Assembly (NCBI GenBank): GCA_905194705.1
Contig: CAJJTI010000133.1
Coordinates: forward strand, 1 to 5,402
Direction of reading: 5' to 3'
DNA: 5,402 nt
Source of the DNA: an uncultured Solobacterium sp.
GTDB lineage: Bacteria; Bacillota_I; Bacilli_A; Erysipelotrichales; Erysipelotrichaceae
Below, in pieces: positions 1-5,367 of the stretch. The position numbers were made by a program, and so were the translations under genes. The stretch's first letter is position 1. Each line of letters begins with the position of its first letter. Below the pieces are notes generated by a model, which was not told where the DNA came from, did not search any database, and saw nothing but the letters and a program-made list of their open reading frames with translations.

Positions 1-26
1 TATAACTAAACCACATGGTTGTTATA
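1..26. repeat. Inverted repeat / hairpin at window edge
   Basis: TATAAC at 1-6 pairs with GTTATA at 21-26, and AACC at 9-12 pairs with GGTT at 17-20, around an ACAT loop with a two-base bulge at 7-8. It lies about 45 bases downstream of the EF-G-like stop codon. It could be the terminator hairpin of that minus-strand operon, but any U tract on the minus strand would fall before base 1, so this cannot be confirmed here. Confidence 0.35.
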
Positions 27-64
27 GAGGGAACCACTCTCTATGTTAAATTCCCCTATTTTTT
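24..64 (+). terminator. Candidate intrinsic terminator (plus strand)
   Basis: Bases 24-33 (ATAG, bulged A, GGGAA) pair with 51-59 (TTCCC CTAT) around a 17-base loop. Six T residues follow at 59-64 on the plus strand. That orientation would end a convergent plus-strand gene lying left of the window. On the minus strand the same hairpin is not followed by U residues, so it is a poor terminator for the EF-G-like gene. The long loop lowers confidence. Confidence 0.4.
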
Positions 65-71
65 ATAAGAT

Positions 72-2144
72 TTATGCTGCTTTCTTTTCTTTCGCAGCTG
101 CGATAACTTTATCAGCTACATCTTTTGGAGCGTCTTGATAACGTTCAAATGATACTGTAAATTTACCTCTACCTTGAGTCATTGAGCGAAGTTCATTAGC
201 ATATGTTAGAATTTCTGCCATTGGAACTTCCGCAACAATTTCCTGTTCTCCATCTTCTGTTGTTTGCATATCAACAATCATACCTCTACGTTTAGTAATA
301 TCGCCCATGATTGTTCCTGTATATTCTTCAGGTGCATAAACTACAACTTTATCGATTGGTTCTAATAATACTGGTTTAGCATTTGGCATTGCATTATTGT
401 AAGCTAAACGAGCAGCTTCTTTAAAGGCCATTTCTTTGGAATCTACTGGGTGATAAGATCCATCATATAGTGTAGCTTTAACACCAACAACTTTATATCC
501 TGCTAATACACCCTTTTCCATGCAGTCTCTTAAGCCTTGCTCTACTGGTGGGAAATATTGCTTAGGCACAGCACCACCGAATACTTCTTCAGCAAATACC
601 ATATCTTCACTGTCTACTGGTTCAAAGCGTACCCATACGTCACCATATTGACCTGCACCACCATTTTGTTTCTTATATTTACCTTGTGCTTCTGCTTTAC
701 CACGAATTGTTTCACGGTATTGAACAGTTGGAACTGTAGTAGTTACTTCAACCTTATATTTTGTCTTTAATTTAGAAATAATCAAATCAATATGTTGATC
801 ACCTAAACCATATAGTACTTGCTCATGAGTTTCAGCGTTCTTATCTAGACGAATTGTTCTATCTTCAGCGCACATATTGCGAATACCAACTGACAATTTA
901 TCTTCATCAGCTTTTGTCTTTGGCCAAATTGCATAACCTAAGTTTGGTTCTGGGAATTCAATCGGATCAAATTTAACAACTTTATTTTGTGTACATAATG
1001 TGTCATTAGTAGATGTATTTTGCAGTTTAACAACCGCACCAATGTCACCAGTAAATAACTTACCAACACCAATCTGATATTTACCATTTACTACATATAC
1101 CTGTGAAATCTTTTCAGATACTTCTTTATTTGCGTTATAAACTTGAGAATCTGAATTCAAGATACCACTCATTACTTTCAAGTAAGATACTTGTCCTACA
1201 AATGGGTCAATAATTGTCTTAAATACAAATGCAGATAAAGCTTCTTTTTCATTTGTTTCTAATTCAATGTTTGCACCTTTTAATGATGTTGCATGAATAT
1301 GTCCTTTTTCAGCATAACTTGGGAAATACTCTGTAATTAAGTCCATTAAACGTTCAATACCTGTTTCGTTTGTAGCACTACCACAATATACAGGGTGAAT
1401 ATCACCATTTCTTACACCAATTCTTAATCCCTTAGCTACTTCGTGCATATCGAATTTTTCGCCAGAGAAGAATTTTTCCATTAATGAATCATCAGTCATT
1501 GCAATAGCTTCTGCAATTTCGCTATAGTATTCTTCAACTTGATCAACCATATCACTTGGAACATCCTGTGGTTCATCATGATTGTCATAGAACCATGCTT
1601 TATTACGTAGAATATTTACAGAACCTGCAACTGTTCCATCTTTAATAATTGGCATTTCAAAAGGAATAACAGATTTACCAAATTTTTCTCTTAAAGCACT
1701 ATATGTCTTTTCAAACGAAGCATTTGGATCATCCATTTTATTTACAAAGAAAATTGTAGGAAGTTTTCTATTTATAACAGCTTCTTTATAAGCTCTTTCT
1801 GTTCCCGCTTCTACACCTTCTTTAGCATCAACAACAATTAGTGCATTATCACCTACTGTTAAACCAGTAACTTCTTCACCTTCATAATCCATATACCCTG
1901 GAGTATCGATGAAGTTAATTTTTTTATCTTTCCATTCTACAGGTGCTAAATGGCAATAGCATGATAAACCTCTTTTACCTTCATCAATATCGAAGTTTAA
2001 AGCCGTTGTACCATCACCTGCTTTACCCATACGGTCAATAGCTTTTGTAAAATGAAGACAAGCTTCACCTACTGTACTTTTACCCGCACCAGAGTGACCA
2101 AGTAAAACAACATTACGAACATCTAATGATAAATAGTCTTTCAT
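72..2144 (-). CDS. fusA2: Elongation factor G-like translational GTPase (EF-G2 class)
   Basis: A 690-residue protein with the full five-domain EF-G layout, close to the usual 690-700 residues. In the G domain: P-loop GHSGAGKS at 16-23, switch I RGLS at 58-61, DTPGYMDY at 80-87, NKMD at 135-138 and GSA at 255-257. Domain II follows at about 300-390, domain III at about 400-475, domain IV at about 480-600 (KYKKQNGGAGQYGDVW, then the DGSYHPVDSKEMAFK tip region) and domain V at about 600-675. It is not the standard translocase: the P-loop is GHSGAGKS rather than GHIDAGKT, the catalytic His of DTPGH is Tyr84, and the switch I Thr of RGIT is Ser61. These changes are typical of EF-G2/EF-G-like paralogues, whose cellular role is poorly defined. 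There are no rpsL, rpsG or tuf neighbours, as expected for a paralogue. The start is supported by AGGTGA (2151-2156), six bases upstream, which overlaps the stop codon of the ankyrin gene and suggests translational coupling. Confidence 0.93.
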   Translation of the reverse strand: MKDYLSLDVRNVVLLGHSGAGKSTVGEACLHFTKAIDRMGKAGDGTTALNFDIDEGKRGLSCYCHLAPVEWKDKKINFIDTPGYMDYEGEEVTGLTVGDNALIVVDAKEGVEAGTERAYKEAVINRKLPTIFFVNKMDDPNASFEKTYSALREKFGKSVIPFEMPIIKDGTVAGSVNILRNKAWFYDNHDEPQDVPSDMVDQVEEYYSEIAEAIAMTDDSLMEKFFSGEKFDMHEVAKGLRIGVRNGDIHPVYCGSATNETGIERLMDLITEYFPSYAEKGHIHATSLKGANIELETNEKEALSAFVFKTIIDPFVGQVSYLKVMSGILNSDSQVYNANKEVSEKISQVYVVNGKYQIGVGKLFTGDIGAVVKLQNTSTNDTLCTQNKVVKFDPIEFPEPNLGYAIWPKTKADEDKLSVGIRNMCAEDRTIRLDKNAETHEQVLYGLGDQHIDLIISKLKTKYKVEVTTTVPTVQYRETIRGKAEAQGKYKKQNGGAGQYGDVWVRFEPVDSEDMVFAEEVFGGAVPKQYFPPVEQGLRDCMEKGVLAGYKVVGVKATLYDGSYHPVDSKEMAFKEAARLAYNNAMPNAKPVLLEPIDKVVVYAPEEYTGTIMGDITKRRGMIVDMQTTEDGEQEIVAEVPMAEILTYANELRSMTQGRGKFTVSFERYQDAPKDVADKVIAAAKEKKAA

Positions 2145-2154
2145 ATTGCTTCAC

Positions 2155-2823
2155 CTACTTTAACAAGCCTTTCAAATCTTCAAAACATTCTTTACGAACA
2201 TAATGAATAGCTAAGTTACCTTGATAATCTTTAAGTGTTTTGTCTGCACCATGTTCTATCAAGAAACGAATTAATTCTGGGTATCCAATATAAGCAGCTC
2301 TCATTAAAGCTGTGCATCCTTTATTATCTACAGCATTTACATCAGCACCTGCATCAAGTAAACTTTTCATTTCTTCTAATTTATAAGCTGTTGTGGCTTC
2401 CATAAGAGCAGTTCTGCCTTCTTCGTCTTTTGCATTAACATCTGCTCCCTTGCCAATTAAATAATTAACTACTTCTGTTTCACCTAATAATGCAGCTCTC
2501 ATTAATGCTGTTCTTCCTTTATTATCATGTGAATTCACATCAGCACCTGCATGTTCAAGCATTCTACAAATTTCTAAATGTCCTTTTTTCGCTGCACCCA
2601 TTAGTGCTGTCTTATTATTTTTGTCACGTGCTCTAACATCTGCTCCATTATCTAGCAAATAGCGGACAATATTATCGTATCCTCTTTTTGCACTACGCAT
2701 TAATGCTGTTCTTCCGTCACCATTAGCAACGTTAACATTTGCGCCTTTAGAAACCATTGAACAAACCTTTTCGAAATCACCTCTAGCTGCAGCGTCGAAA
2801 AATTCTTGATTAATCTGATCCAT
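2155..2823 (-). CDS. Ankyrin repeat protein
   Basis: A 222-residue protein made almost wholly of ankyrin repeats: an N-terminal capping unit at about 4-35, five clear units of 33-34 residues at 36-69, 70-102, 103-135, 136-168 and 169-201, and a shortened C-terminal cap at 202-222. Each full unit has the NGADV or GADVN turn and the helix pattern of the fold. In all five, the usual TPLH opening is TALM. There is no signal peptide or membrane segment, so it is probably a cytoplasmic protein-binding scaffold. No catalytic domain is present and the partner is unknown. AAAAGGAGGA at 2831-2840 is a strong ribosome binding site and fixes the start. The gene is first in an operon with the EF-G-like gene 10 bases downstream, so the translation factor or the ribosome are natural candidates for its partner; that is inference from position only. 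A terminator hairpin lies just upstream of its ribosome binding site. Confidence 0.93.
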   Translation of the reverse strand: MDQINQEFFDAAARGDFEKVCSMVSKGANVNVANGDGRTALMRSAKRGYDNIVRYLLDNGADVRARDKNNKTALMGAAKKGHLEICRMLEHAGADVNSHDNKGRTALMRAALLGETEVVNYLIGKGADVNAKDEEGRTALMEATTAYKLEEMKSLLDAGADVNAVDNKGCTALMRAAYIGYPELIRFLIEHGADKTLKDYQGNLAIHYVRKECFEDLKGLLK

Positions 2824-2830
2824 ATAGATA

Positions 2831-2840
2831 TCCTCCTTTT
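2831..2840 (-). promoter_or_regulatory. Strong Shine-Dalgarno of the ankyrin gene
   Basis: Reads AAAAGGAGGA on the minus strand, seven bases before the ATG at 2823. It sits only about 12 bases after the U tract of the upstream terminator, which leaves no room for a separate promoter. The ankyrin and EF-G-like genes therefore seem to depend on transcripts that pass the terminator. The flanking ATATC and GATAT can pair weakly and would leave the site in a loop. Confidence 0.8.
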
Positions 2841-2852
2841 AATGATATGGAC

Positions 2853-2880
2853 AAAAAAAGTGGCACACGCATACCACCTT
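2853..2880 (-). terminator. Intrinsic terminator / candidate attenuator before the ankyrin gene
   Basis: On the minus strand AAGGTGG (2880-2874) pairs with CCACTTT (2863-2857): seven pairs including one G-U. Three further weak pairs (two of them G-U) extend the stem toward a GCGT loop. A run of seven U residues (2859-2853) follows immediately. The 5' arm starts within the stop codon of the short ORF at 2879-2983. Because it lies inside the leader of the ankyrin/EF-G-like operon and not after a long gene, it reads best as a conditional terminator. Confidence 0.7.
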
Positions 2881-2983
2881 AAAAGAACAATAAATTGTAA
2901 TCATGAGAAACTCTGTCTAAAAGAATAACCTCTTTTCCAAGCAAGTTTTGTACATTAAAAAGTGTAACTTTAGTTCCTAACAT
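2879..2983 (-). CDS. Short upstream ORF, possible leader peptide (34 codons)
   Basis: ATG at 2983, TAA at 2881-2879, encoding 34 residues that begin MLGTKVTLF and end NLLFF. Eight of the 34 residues are Leu, and the last four before the stop are Leu-Leu-Phe-Phe. GGAG at 2994-2997, ten bases upstream, is a usable Shine-Dalgarno, and a good promoter is placed to give a leader of about 25 bases. The stop codon overlaps the 5' arm of the terminator hairpin, the geometry expected of a regulatory leader peptide. I recognise no family. It has no signal peptide or membrane segment and could also be a free-standing small protein with its own terminator. The ORF is short enough to be chance; the promoter, ribosome binding site and terminator around it are the reason to list it. 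Confidence 0.5.
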   Translation of the reverse strand: MLGTKVTLFNVQNLLGKEVILLDRVSHDYNLLFF

Positions 2984-3015
2984 GATCTTTCAACTCCATT
3001 CTTGTCTATGACTTT

Positions 3016-3043
3016 ATTGTATCGAATTAAAAGATAACTGCAA
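3016..3043 (-). promoter_or_regulatory. Sigma-A-type promoter of the ankyrin/EF-G-like operon
   Basis: On the minus strand, -35 TTGCAG at 3043-3038, a 16-base spacer, and -10 TACAAT at 3021-3016, a five of six match to TATAAT. The start of transcription would be near 3009, giving a short untranslated stretch before the 34-codon ORF and about 185 bases before the ankyrin start. A weak hairpin (3057-3051 with 3047-3041) overlaps the -35 box. Confidence 0.6.
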
Positions 3044-3093
3044 GAATTTTATTCTCGTTTTAAATTAATTTCTTGTAATATTTTTGTTAATTT

Positions 3094-3109
3094 TTGAAAA
3101 CGTTTTCAT
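3094..3109. promoter_or_regulatory. Catabolite-responsive element (cre), CcpA-type operator
   Basis: The 14-base perfect palindrome TGAAAACGTTTTCA at 3095-3108, with flanking T/A bases, matches the cre consensus WTGNNARCGNWWWCAW at every position on both strands. It covers the stop codon of the channel gene (3106-3108) and is centred about 92 bases upstream of the predicted start of transcription of the next operon. In Bacillota, CcpA sites well upstream of a promoter are often activating, and sites inside transcribed DNA can block elongation. A different LacI-family regulator could also read this palindrome. Confidence 0.6.
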
Positions 3110-3939
3110 TCATTATCTTTAGCAATATAAACAGTCCTTGTTGGAAAGGCCATTTGTATATTTTCTTTACGAAATTCTTTAAGTATTTCTTCTCTAACTT
3201 TACATGCTGCACTATAGCTTTCGCCAACTGATTTTCCTTCTACATAGAAGCATAAATCAACACTGCTTTCATTTAGATTTTCCACAAATACATTACACTG
3301 ATCATTTGTTATACCAATATTCTTTTCTTCTATTGATACAACCTTTTGAATGACACTTCGAGCAGAATCAATATCAGTATCATAAGTTACGGAAACATAA
3401 ATTTTATTTTTAAAGTTATGACCTGTACGATTTTCTATAATTGTAGAATTCATCGTGCTGTTAGGAATAATTACATTTGAGTTATTCACTGTTTCTAGAA
3501 CAATATGTCTAAAGTTTATTTCTTTAACTTTACCCGTAATATTTTTATCTGGTAATGTAATTGAATCTCCTAGATGAAATGGCTCATATAAAGCAATAAA
3601 GAAACCACTGATATAATTACCAAAACTTTCCTGTGCAGCTAAACCTACAATAACAGCAACTAAGCTTGTCGCACCTAATAAAGCCGTACCTAATACTCGC
3701 ATTGGCTTAATTTCCGAAAAAACAAGAAACGCTGCAACCGCAAACATCACAGTTCTTAATGTTTTAAATAAATAACGAAATGCTGTATTTTTATGTGCCC
3801 CATTTTTTTCATGAACAACCTTCTGTAATTTATTTAAGCTTGCATTTAATATCGTTGTAACAACAAATATAAATATAAAATAGATTAAAAAATTCCAAAA
3901 ACCATTTTCAAATAATTCTTTTTCTATCGCTTTTAACAT
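3106..3939 (-). CDS. MscS-family small-conductance mechanosensitive ion channel
   Basis: A 277-residue membrane protein, close in length to E. coli MscS (286). It has three hydrophobic segments: about 15-34, about 62-78 and the pore-lining segment at about 83-118. The last carries the family signature, LGATSLVAVIVGLAAQ running into SFGNYISG and then the FHLGDSITL loop (121-129) that opens the cytoplasmic beta domain. The C-terminal part (about 175-270) has the family's alpha/beta vestibule and ends with the typical FPTRTVYI strand. Such channels sit in the plasma membrane and release small solutes on sudden osmotic downshift. It is the second gene of a pair: TGAGGTAG (3943-3950) is its ribosome binding site and includes the stop codon of the hydrolase gene, with eight bases between the two. 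Its own stop codon lies inside a cre palindrome. No convincing terminator follows it, so some transcripts may run on into the next operon. Confidence 0.92.
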   Translation of the reverse strand: MLKAIEKELFENGFWNFLIYFIFIFVVTTILNASLNKLQKVVHEKNGAHKNTAFRYLFKTLRTVMFAVAAFLVFSEIKPMRVLGTALLGATSLVAVIVGLAAQESFGNYISGFFIALYEPFHLGDSITLPDKNITGKVKEINFRHIVLETVNNSNVIIPNSTMNSTIIENRTGHNFKNKIYVSVTYDTDIDSARSVIQKVVSIEEKNIGITNDQCNVFVENLNESSVDLCFYVEGKSVGESYSAACKVREEILKEFRKENIQMAFPTRTVYIAKDNE

Positions 3940-3947
3940 AAACTACC

Positions 3948-4631
3948 TCATTTTTTTATACGCTCTTTATAATCAGGCATATATTTTTCTATTACCTCAT
4001 AAAATTCCTTTGAATGGTTTGGCACCAAGAAATGTGCATATTCATGTAACAATACATATTCAAAAAATTCAACTGGATAATGTATTAATCTAGTACTAAG
4101 TGTAATTGAATGTTTATTAGGAAAACAAACACCCCATCTACTTTTCATATCTCTTAGTTTAATATCAGGCAATTGAAGACGATTAGATTTACATATTTTT
4201 TCATCCCAATTACTTCTGTTAATCTCAATTAGTTCCTGCATCTTTTGCTGCATATATTTCTTCACTAATTTATCCTGAGAAACTTGCTTATACTTTGGAG
4301 TTAAGAAATAAATCGCTTCTTCTGTTTCTTCAATAGTTGTTCTTCTACTATATGCAATAACAATATATTTCTTTTGCCCTAAAATATATATTTCATTTTC
4401 TTCACTTATCGCATTCATTTCATTTCTTTTTTGAATCACCTTTTGTGTTTTCTTAATCCAGCTAGCTCGTGACTCAATAAAACTTTGTATAATCTTTTCA
4501 CTTGTACTATAAGGAACACTGCATAACAAACTTCCATCTTTTCGAACACGAAGATACATATTTTTATTACGTGTTTTTTCAATATTAATTGTTATTAGAT
4601 TTCCCTCAATTTCCATTTGCAAAGATTTCAT
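3948..4631 (-). CDS. YgjP/DUF45-family zinc-dependent hydrolase (metallopeptidase-like)
   Basis: A 227-residue soluble protein with the YgjP (DUF45) pattern. An N-terminal beta-rich part (about 1-115) contains the RNKNMYLRVRKDGSL stretch. A helical segment leads to DMKSRWGVCFPNKHSI (161-176), and then comes the metal site HEYAH at 196-200, with His206 in PNHSKEF as the likely third ligand. The catalytic Glu is 197. Family members look like small zinc peptidases related to SprT/M48 proteins, but their substrates are mostly unknown. There is no signal peptide, so it should be cytoplasmic. It is the first gene of a pair with the MscS-type channel. No Shine-Dalgarno is visible before the ATG, and the promoter's predicted start of transcription falls on or next to the ATG. 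Met6 is a possible alternative start but has no ribosome binding site either. Confidence 0.9.
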   Translation of the reverse strand: MKSLQMEIEGNLITINIEKTRNKNMYLRVRKDGSLLCSVPYSTSEKIIQSFIESRASWIKKTQKVIQKRNEMNAISEENEIYILGQKKYIVIAYSRRTTIEETEEAIYFLTPKYKQVSQDKLVKKYMQQKMQELIEINRSNWDEKICKSNRLQLPDIKLRDMKSRWGVCFPNKHSITLSTRLIHYPVEFFEYVLLHEYAHFLVPNHSKEFYEVIEKYMPDYKERIKK

Positions 4632-4637
4632 GCATCA

Positions 4638-4666
4638 ATCATAAAAAACTACTTTCTGATTATCAA
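4638..4666 (-). promoter_or_regulatory. Sigma-A-type promoter for the hydrolase-channel pair
   Basis: On the minus strand, -35 TTGATA at 4666-4661, a 17-base spacer and -10 TATGAT at 4643-4638. Each box matches the consensus at five of six bases with ideal spacing. Only six bases separate the -10 box from the ATG at 4631, so the expected start of transcription is at, or within a base or two of, the A of the start codon. This would give a leaderless mRNA, in keeping with the missing Shine-Dalgarno. Confidence 0.6.
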
Positions 4667-4735
4667 GCTAAAGTTTATTTATAGTTAAAAAGTTAGTCGT
4701 GAGCATGTTGCTGAATTTTATTCGACAATTAATTT

Positions 4736-4741
4736 TATAAT
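4736..4741 (+). promoter_or_regulatory. Candidate -10 box of the lipoprotein gene
   Basis: A perfect TATAAT lies 26 bases before the ATG at 4768, but no good -35 box is found 16-18 bases upstream of it. TCGACA at 4722-4727 resembles a -35 box but is too close to pair with it. With this -10, transcription would start near 4748 and leave room only for the weak ribosome binding site GGAAAAAG (4751-4758). Confidence 0.35.
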
Positions 4742-4767
4742 TACTATCTGGAAAAAGATAACAAGAG

Positions 4768-5187
4768 ATGAAATTGACTAACATGCTATTTGTTGGTTCT
4801 CTTGTATTTGTTCTAGGCGCATGTTCTACACCTACTCCTGCTACTTCTACTTCAGAAACTGAAGTTAAAGAAGTAGTAACAAGTGGCAAATAAGAGGTAA
4901 CTAACAATACTGGTGCTGACATCAATGGATTTTATATCTATGATGCAACTTCTTCTGACAAAGGTACTAACTACGCTGAAGGCGGTTTAACTGATGGCGA
5001 AACTATTACTGTTGAAATCAACGTTGATAAAGATAAAGCTGAAGGATATGCCATGAAAGTTGAATACATTGCAGGTGATACAACTGTTACTGTATTTGAA
5101 AACCTTCACCTAGAAGAAGCTCCTCTTTATTTAAAGGGCGAAGCTGATGTTACTAGCGGTGCTACACCATTTACAAAACCTGAATAA
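4768..5187 (+). pseudogene. Small secreted lipoprotein interrupted by an in-frame stop
   Basis: The reading frame starts MKLTNMLFVGSLVFVLGACS: a short charged start, a hydrophobic core and a lipobox LGAC whose Cys19 would be lipidated and held in the membrane. A Thr/Ser/Pro-rich linker (about 20-32) follows. Codon 42 is TAA (4891-4893). After it the same frame stays open for 97 more codons, to a TAA at 5185-5187. That second part begins EVTNNTGADINGFYIYD and looks like a compact extracellular beta-rich domain with the NNTG-x-x-I opening seen in secreted Bacillota proteins; I cannot name the family. One base change (for example GAA or CAA to TAA) explains the interruption, and no in-frame start codon lies near enough to restart translation of the whole domain. 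As read, the product would be a 41-residue lipopeptide precursor. Recent decay is most likely; sequencing error or stop readthrough are alternatives. Confidence 0.75.
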
Positions 5188-5215
5188 TTATTTATTTAGA
5201 AAGTAAAAACGGATT

Positions 5216-5242
5216 GACTAGTGATTAGAATCATTGTCTTTT
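5216..5242 (+). terminator. Candidate intrinsic terminator of the lipoprotein gene
   Basis: GAC (5216-5218) and AGTGAT (5220-5225) pair with ATCATT GTC (5230-5238) around a TAGA loop, with one bulged T at 5219 and one G-U pair. TTTT follows at 5239-5242, then GG and another T run. It lies about 29 bases after the lipoprotein stop codon in the matching orientation. Confidence 0.5.
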
Positions 5243-5273
5243 GGTTTTTCTTATATTTTCTTCTTGAGTCATC

Positions 5274-5317
5274 TTAACAAACCACTTTTTACTTTCATTT
5301 GTTAATCAATTTTTTTA
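5274..5317 (+). terminator. Weak second hairpin with T tract
   Basis: A perfect eight-base inverted repeat, TTAACAAA (5274-5281) and TTTGTTAA (5298-5305), has a 16-base spacer and is followed at 5310-5317 by a run of T. The stem has a single G-C pair, so it would be weak. It may back up the terminator before it, or be a binding site for an unknown regulator. Nothing else is seen between 5243 and 5333. Confidence 0.25.
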
Positions 5318-5333
5318 AAATTCATAATATAGC

Positions 5334-5355
5334 AAAAAAACCGCATATGCGGTTT
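5334..5355 (-). terminator. Intrinsic terminator of the tRNA transcript
   Basis: The perfect palindrome AAACCGCATATGCGGTTT (5338-5355) has GC-rich arms and on the minus strand runs directly into seven U residues (5340-5334). It begins 12 bases after the tRNA 3' end. On the plus strand the following T run is broken, so it would work poorly in that direction. Confidence 0.88.
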
Positions 5356-5367
5356 AAATTTTACCTA

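Noticed and set aside
537..770. Plus-strand 77-codon open frame rich in Phe and Cys
   Set aside because: It lies wholly antisense within the EF-G-like gene, has no ribosome binding site, and its composition is what reverse-strand reading of that gene would give.
2852..2872. Alternative start ATG at 2872, giving a 20-codon frame that overlaps the ankyrin start
   Set aside because: The would-be ribosome binding site is only one base from the ATG and lies inside the terminator stem, and the ankyrin gene has its own strong site.
2851..2880. T-box riboswitch, because the minus strand reads AAGGTGGTATGCG, similar to the T-box AGGGTGGTACCGCG
   Set aside because: The match needs a gap and loses ACCGCG, no stem I or specifier loop is visible in the short leader, and the downstream genes are not amino-acid or tRNA genes.
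2842..2928. Plus-strand 28-codon frame opposite the short leader ORF
   Set aside because: No ribosome binding site, and it lies antisense to the terminator and leader ORF, which have better signals.
3041..3057. Hairpin CGAGAAT/ATTCTTG as terminator of the channel gene
   Set aside because: The stem is AT-rich with a three-base loop, no U run follows directly on the minus strand, and it overlaps the -35 box of the next promoter.
4891..4893. Stop-codon reassignment or programmed recoding at the TAA
   Set aside because: All other genes here use TAA, TAG and TGA as ordinary stops and no recoding structure is evident. A simple nonsense mutation or sequence error is more economical, though readthrough is not excluded.
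4668..4925. Minus-strand 85-codon open frame
   Set aside because: It is antisense to the lipoprotein's signal and Thr/Ser linker, which creates its low-complexity Val/Ser/Thr sequence. It also runs through the divergent promoter region and has no family-like features.
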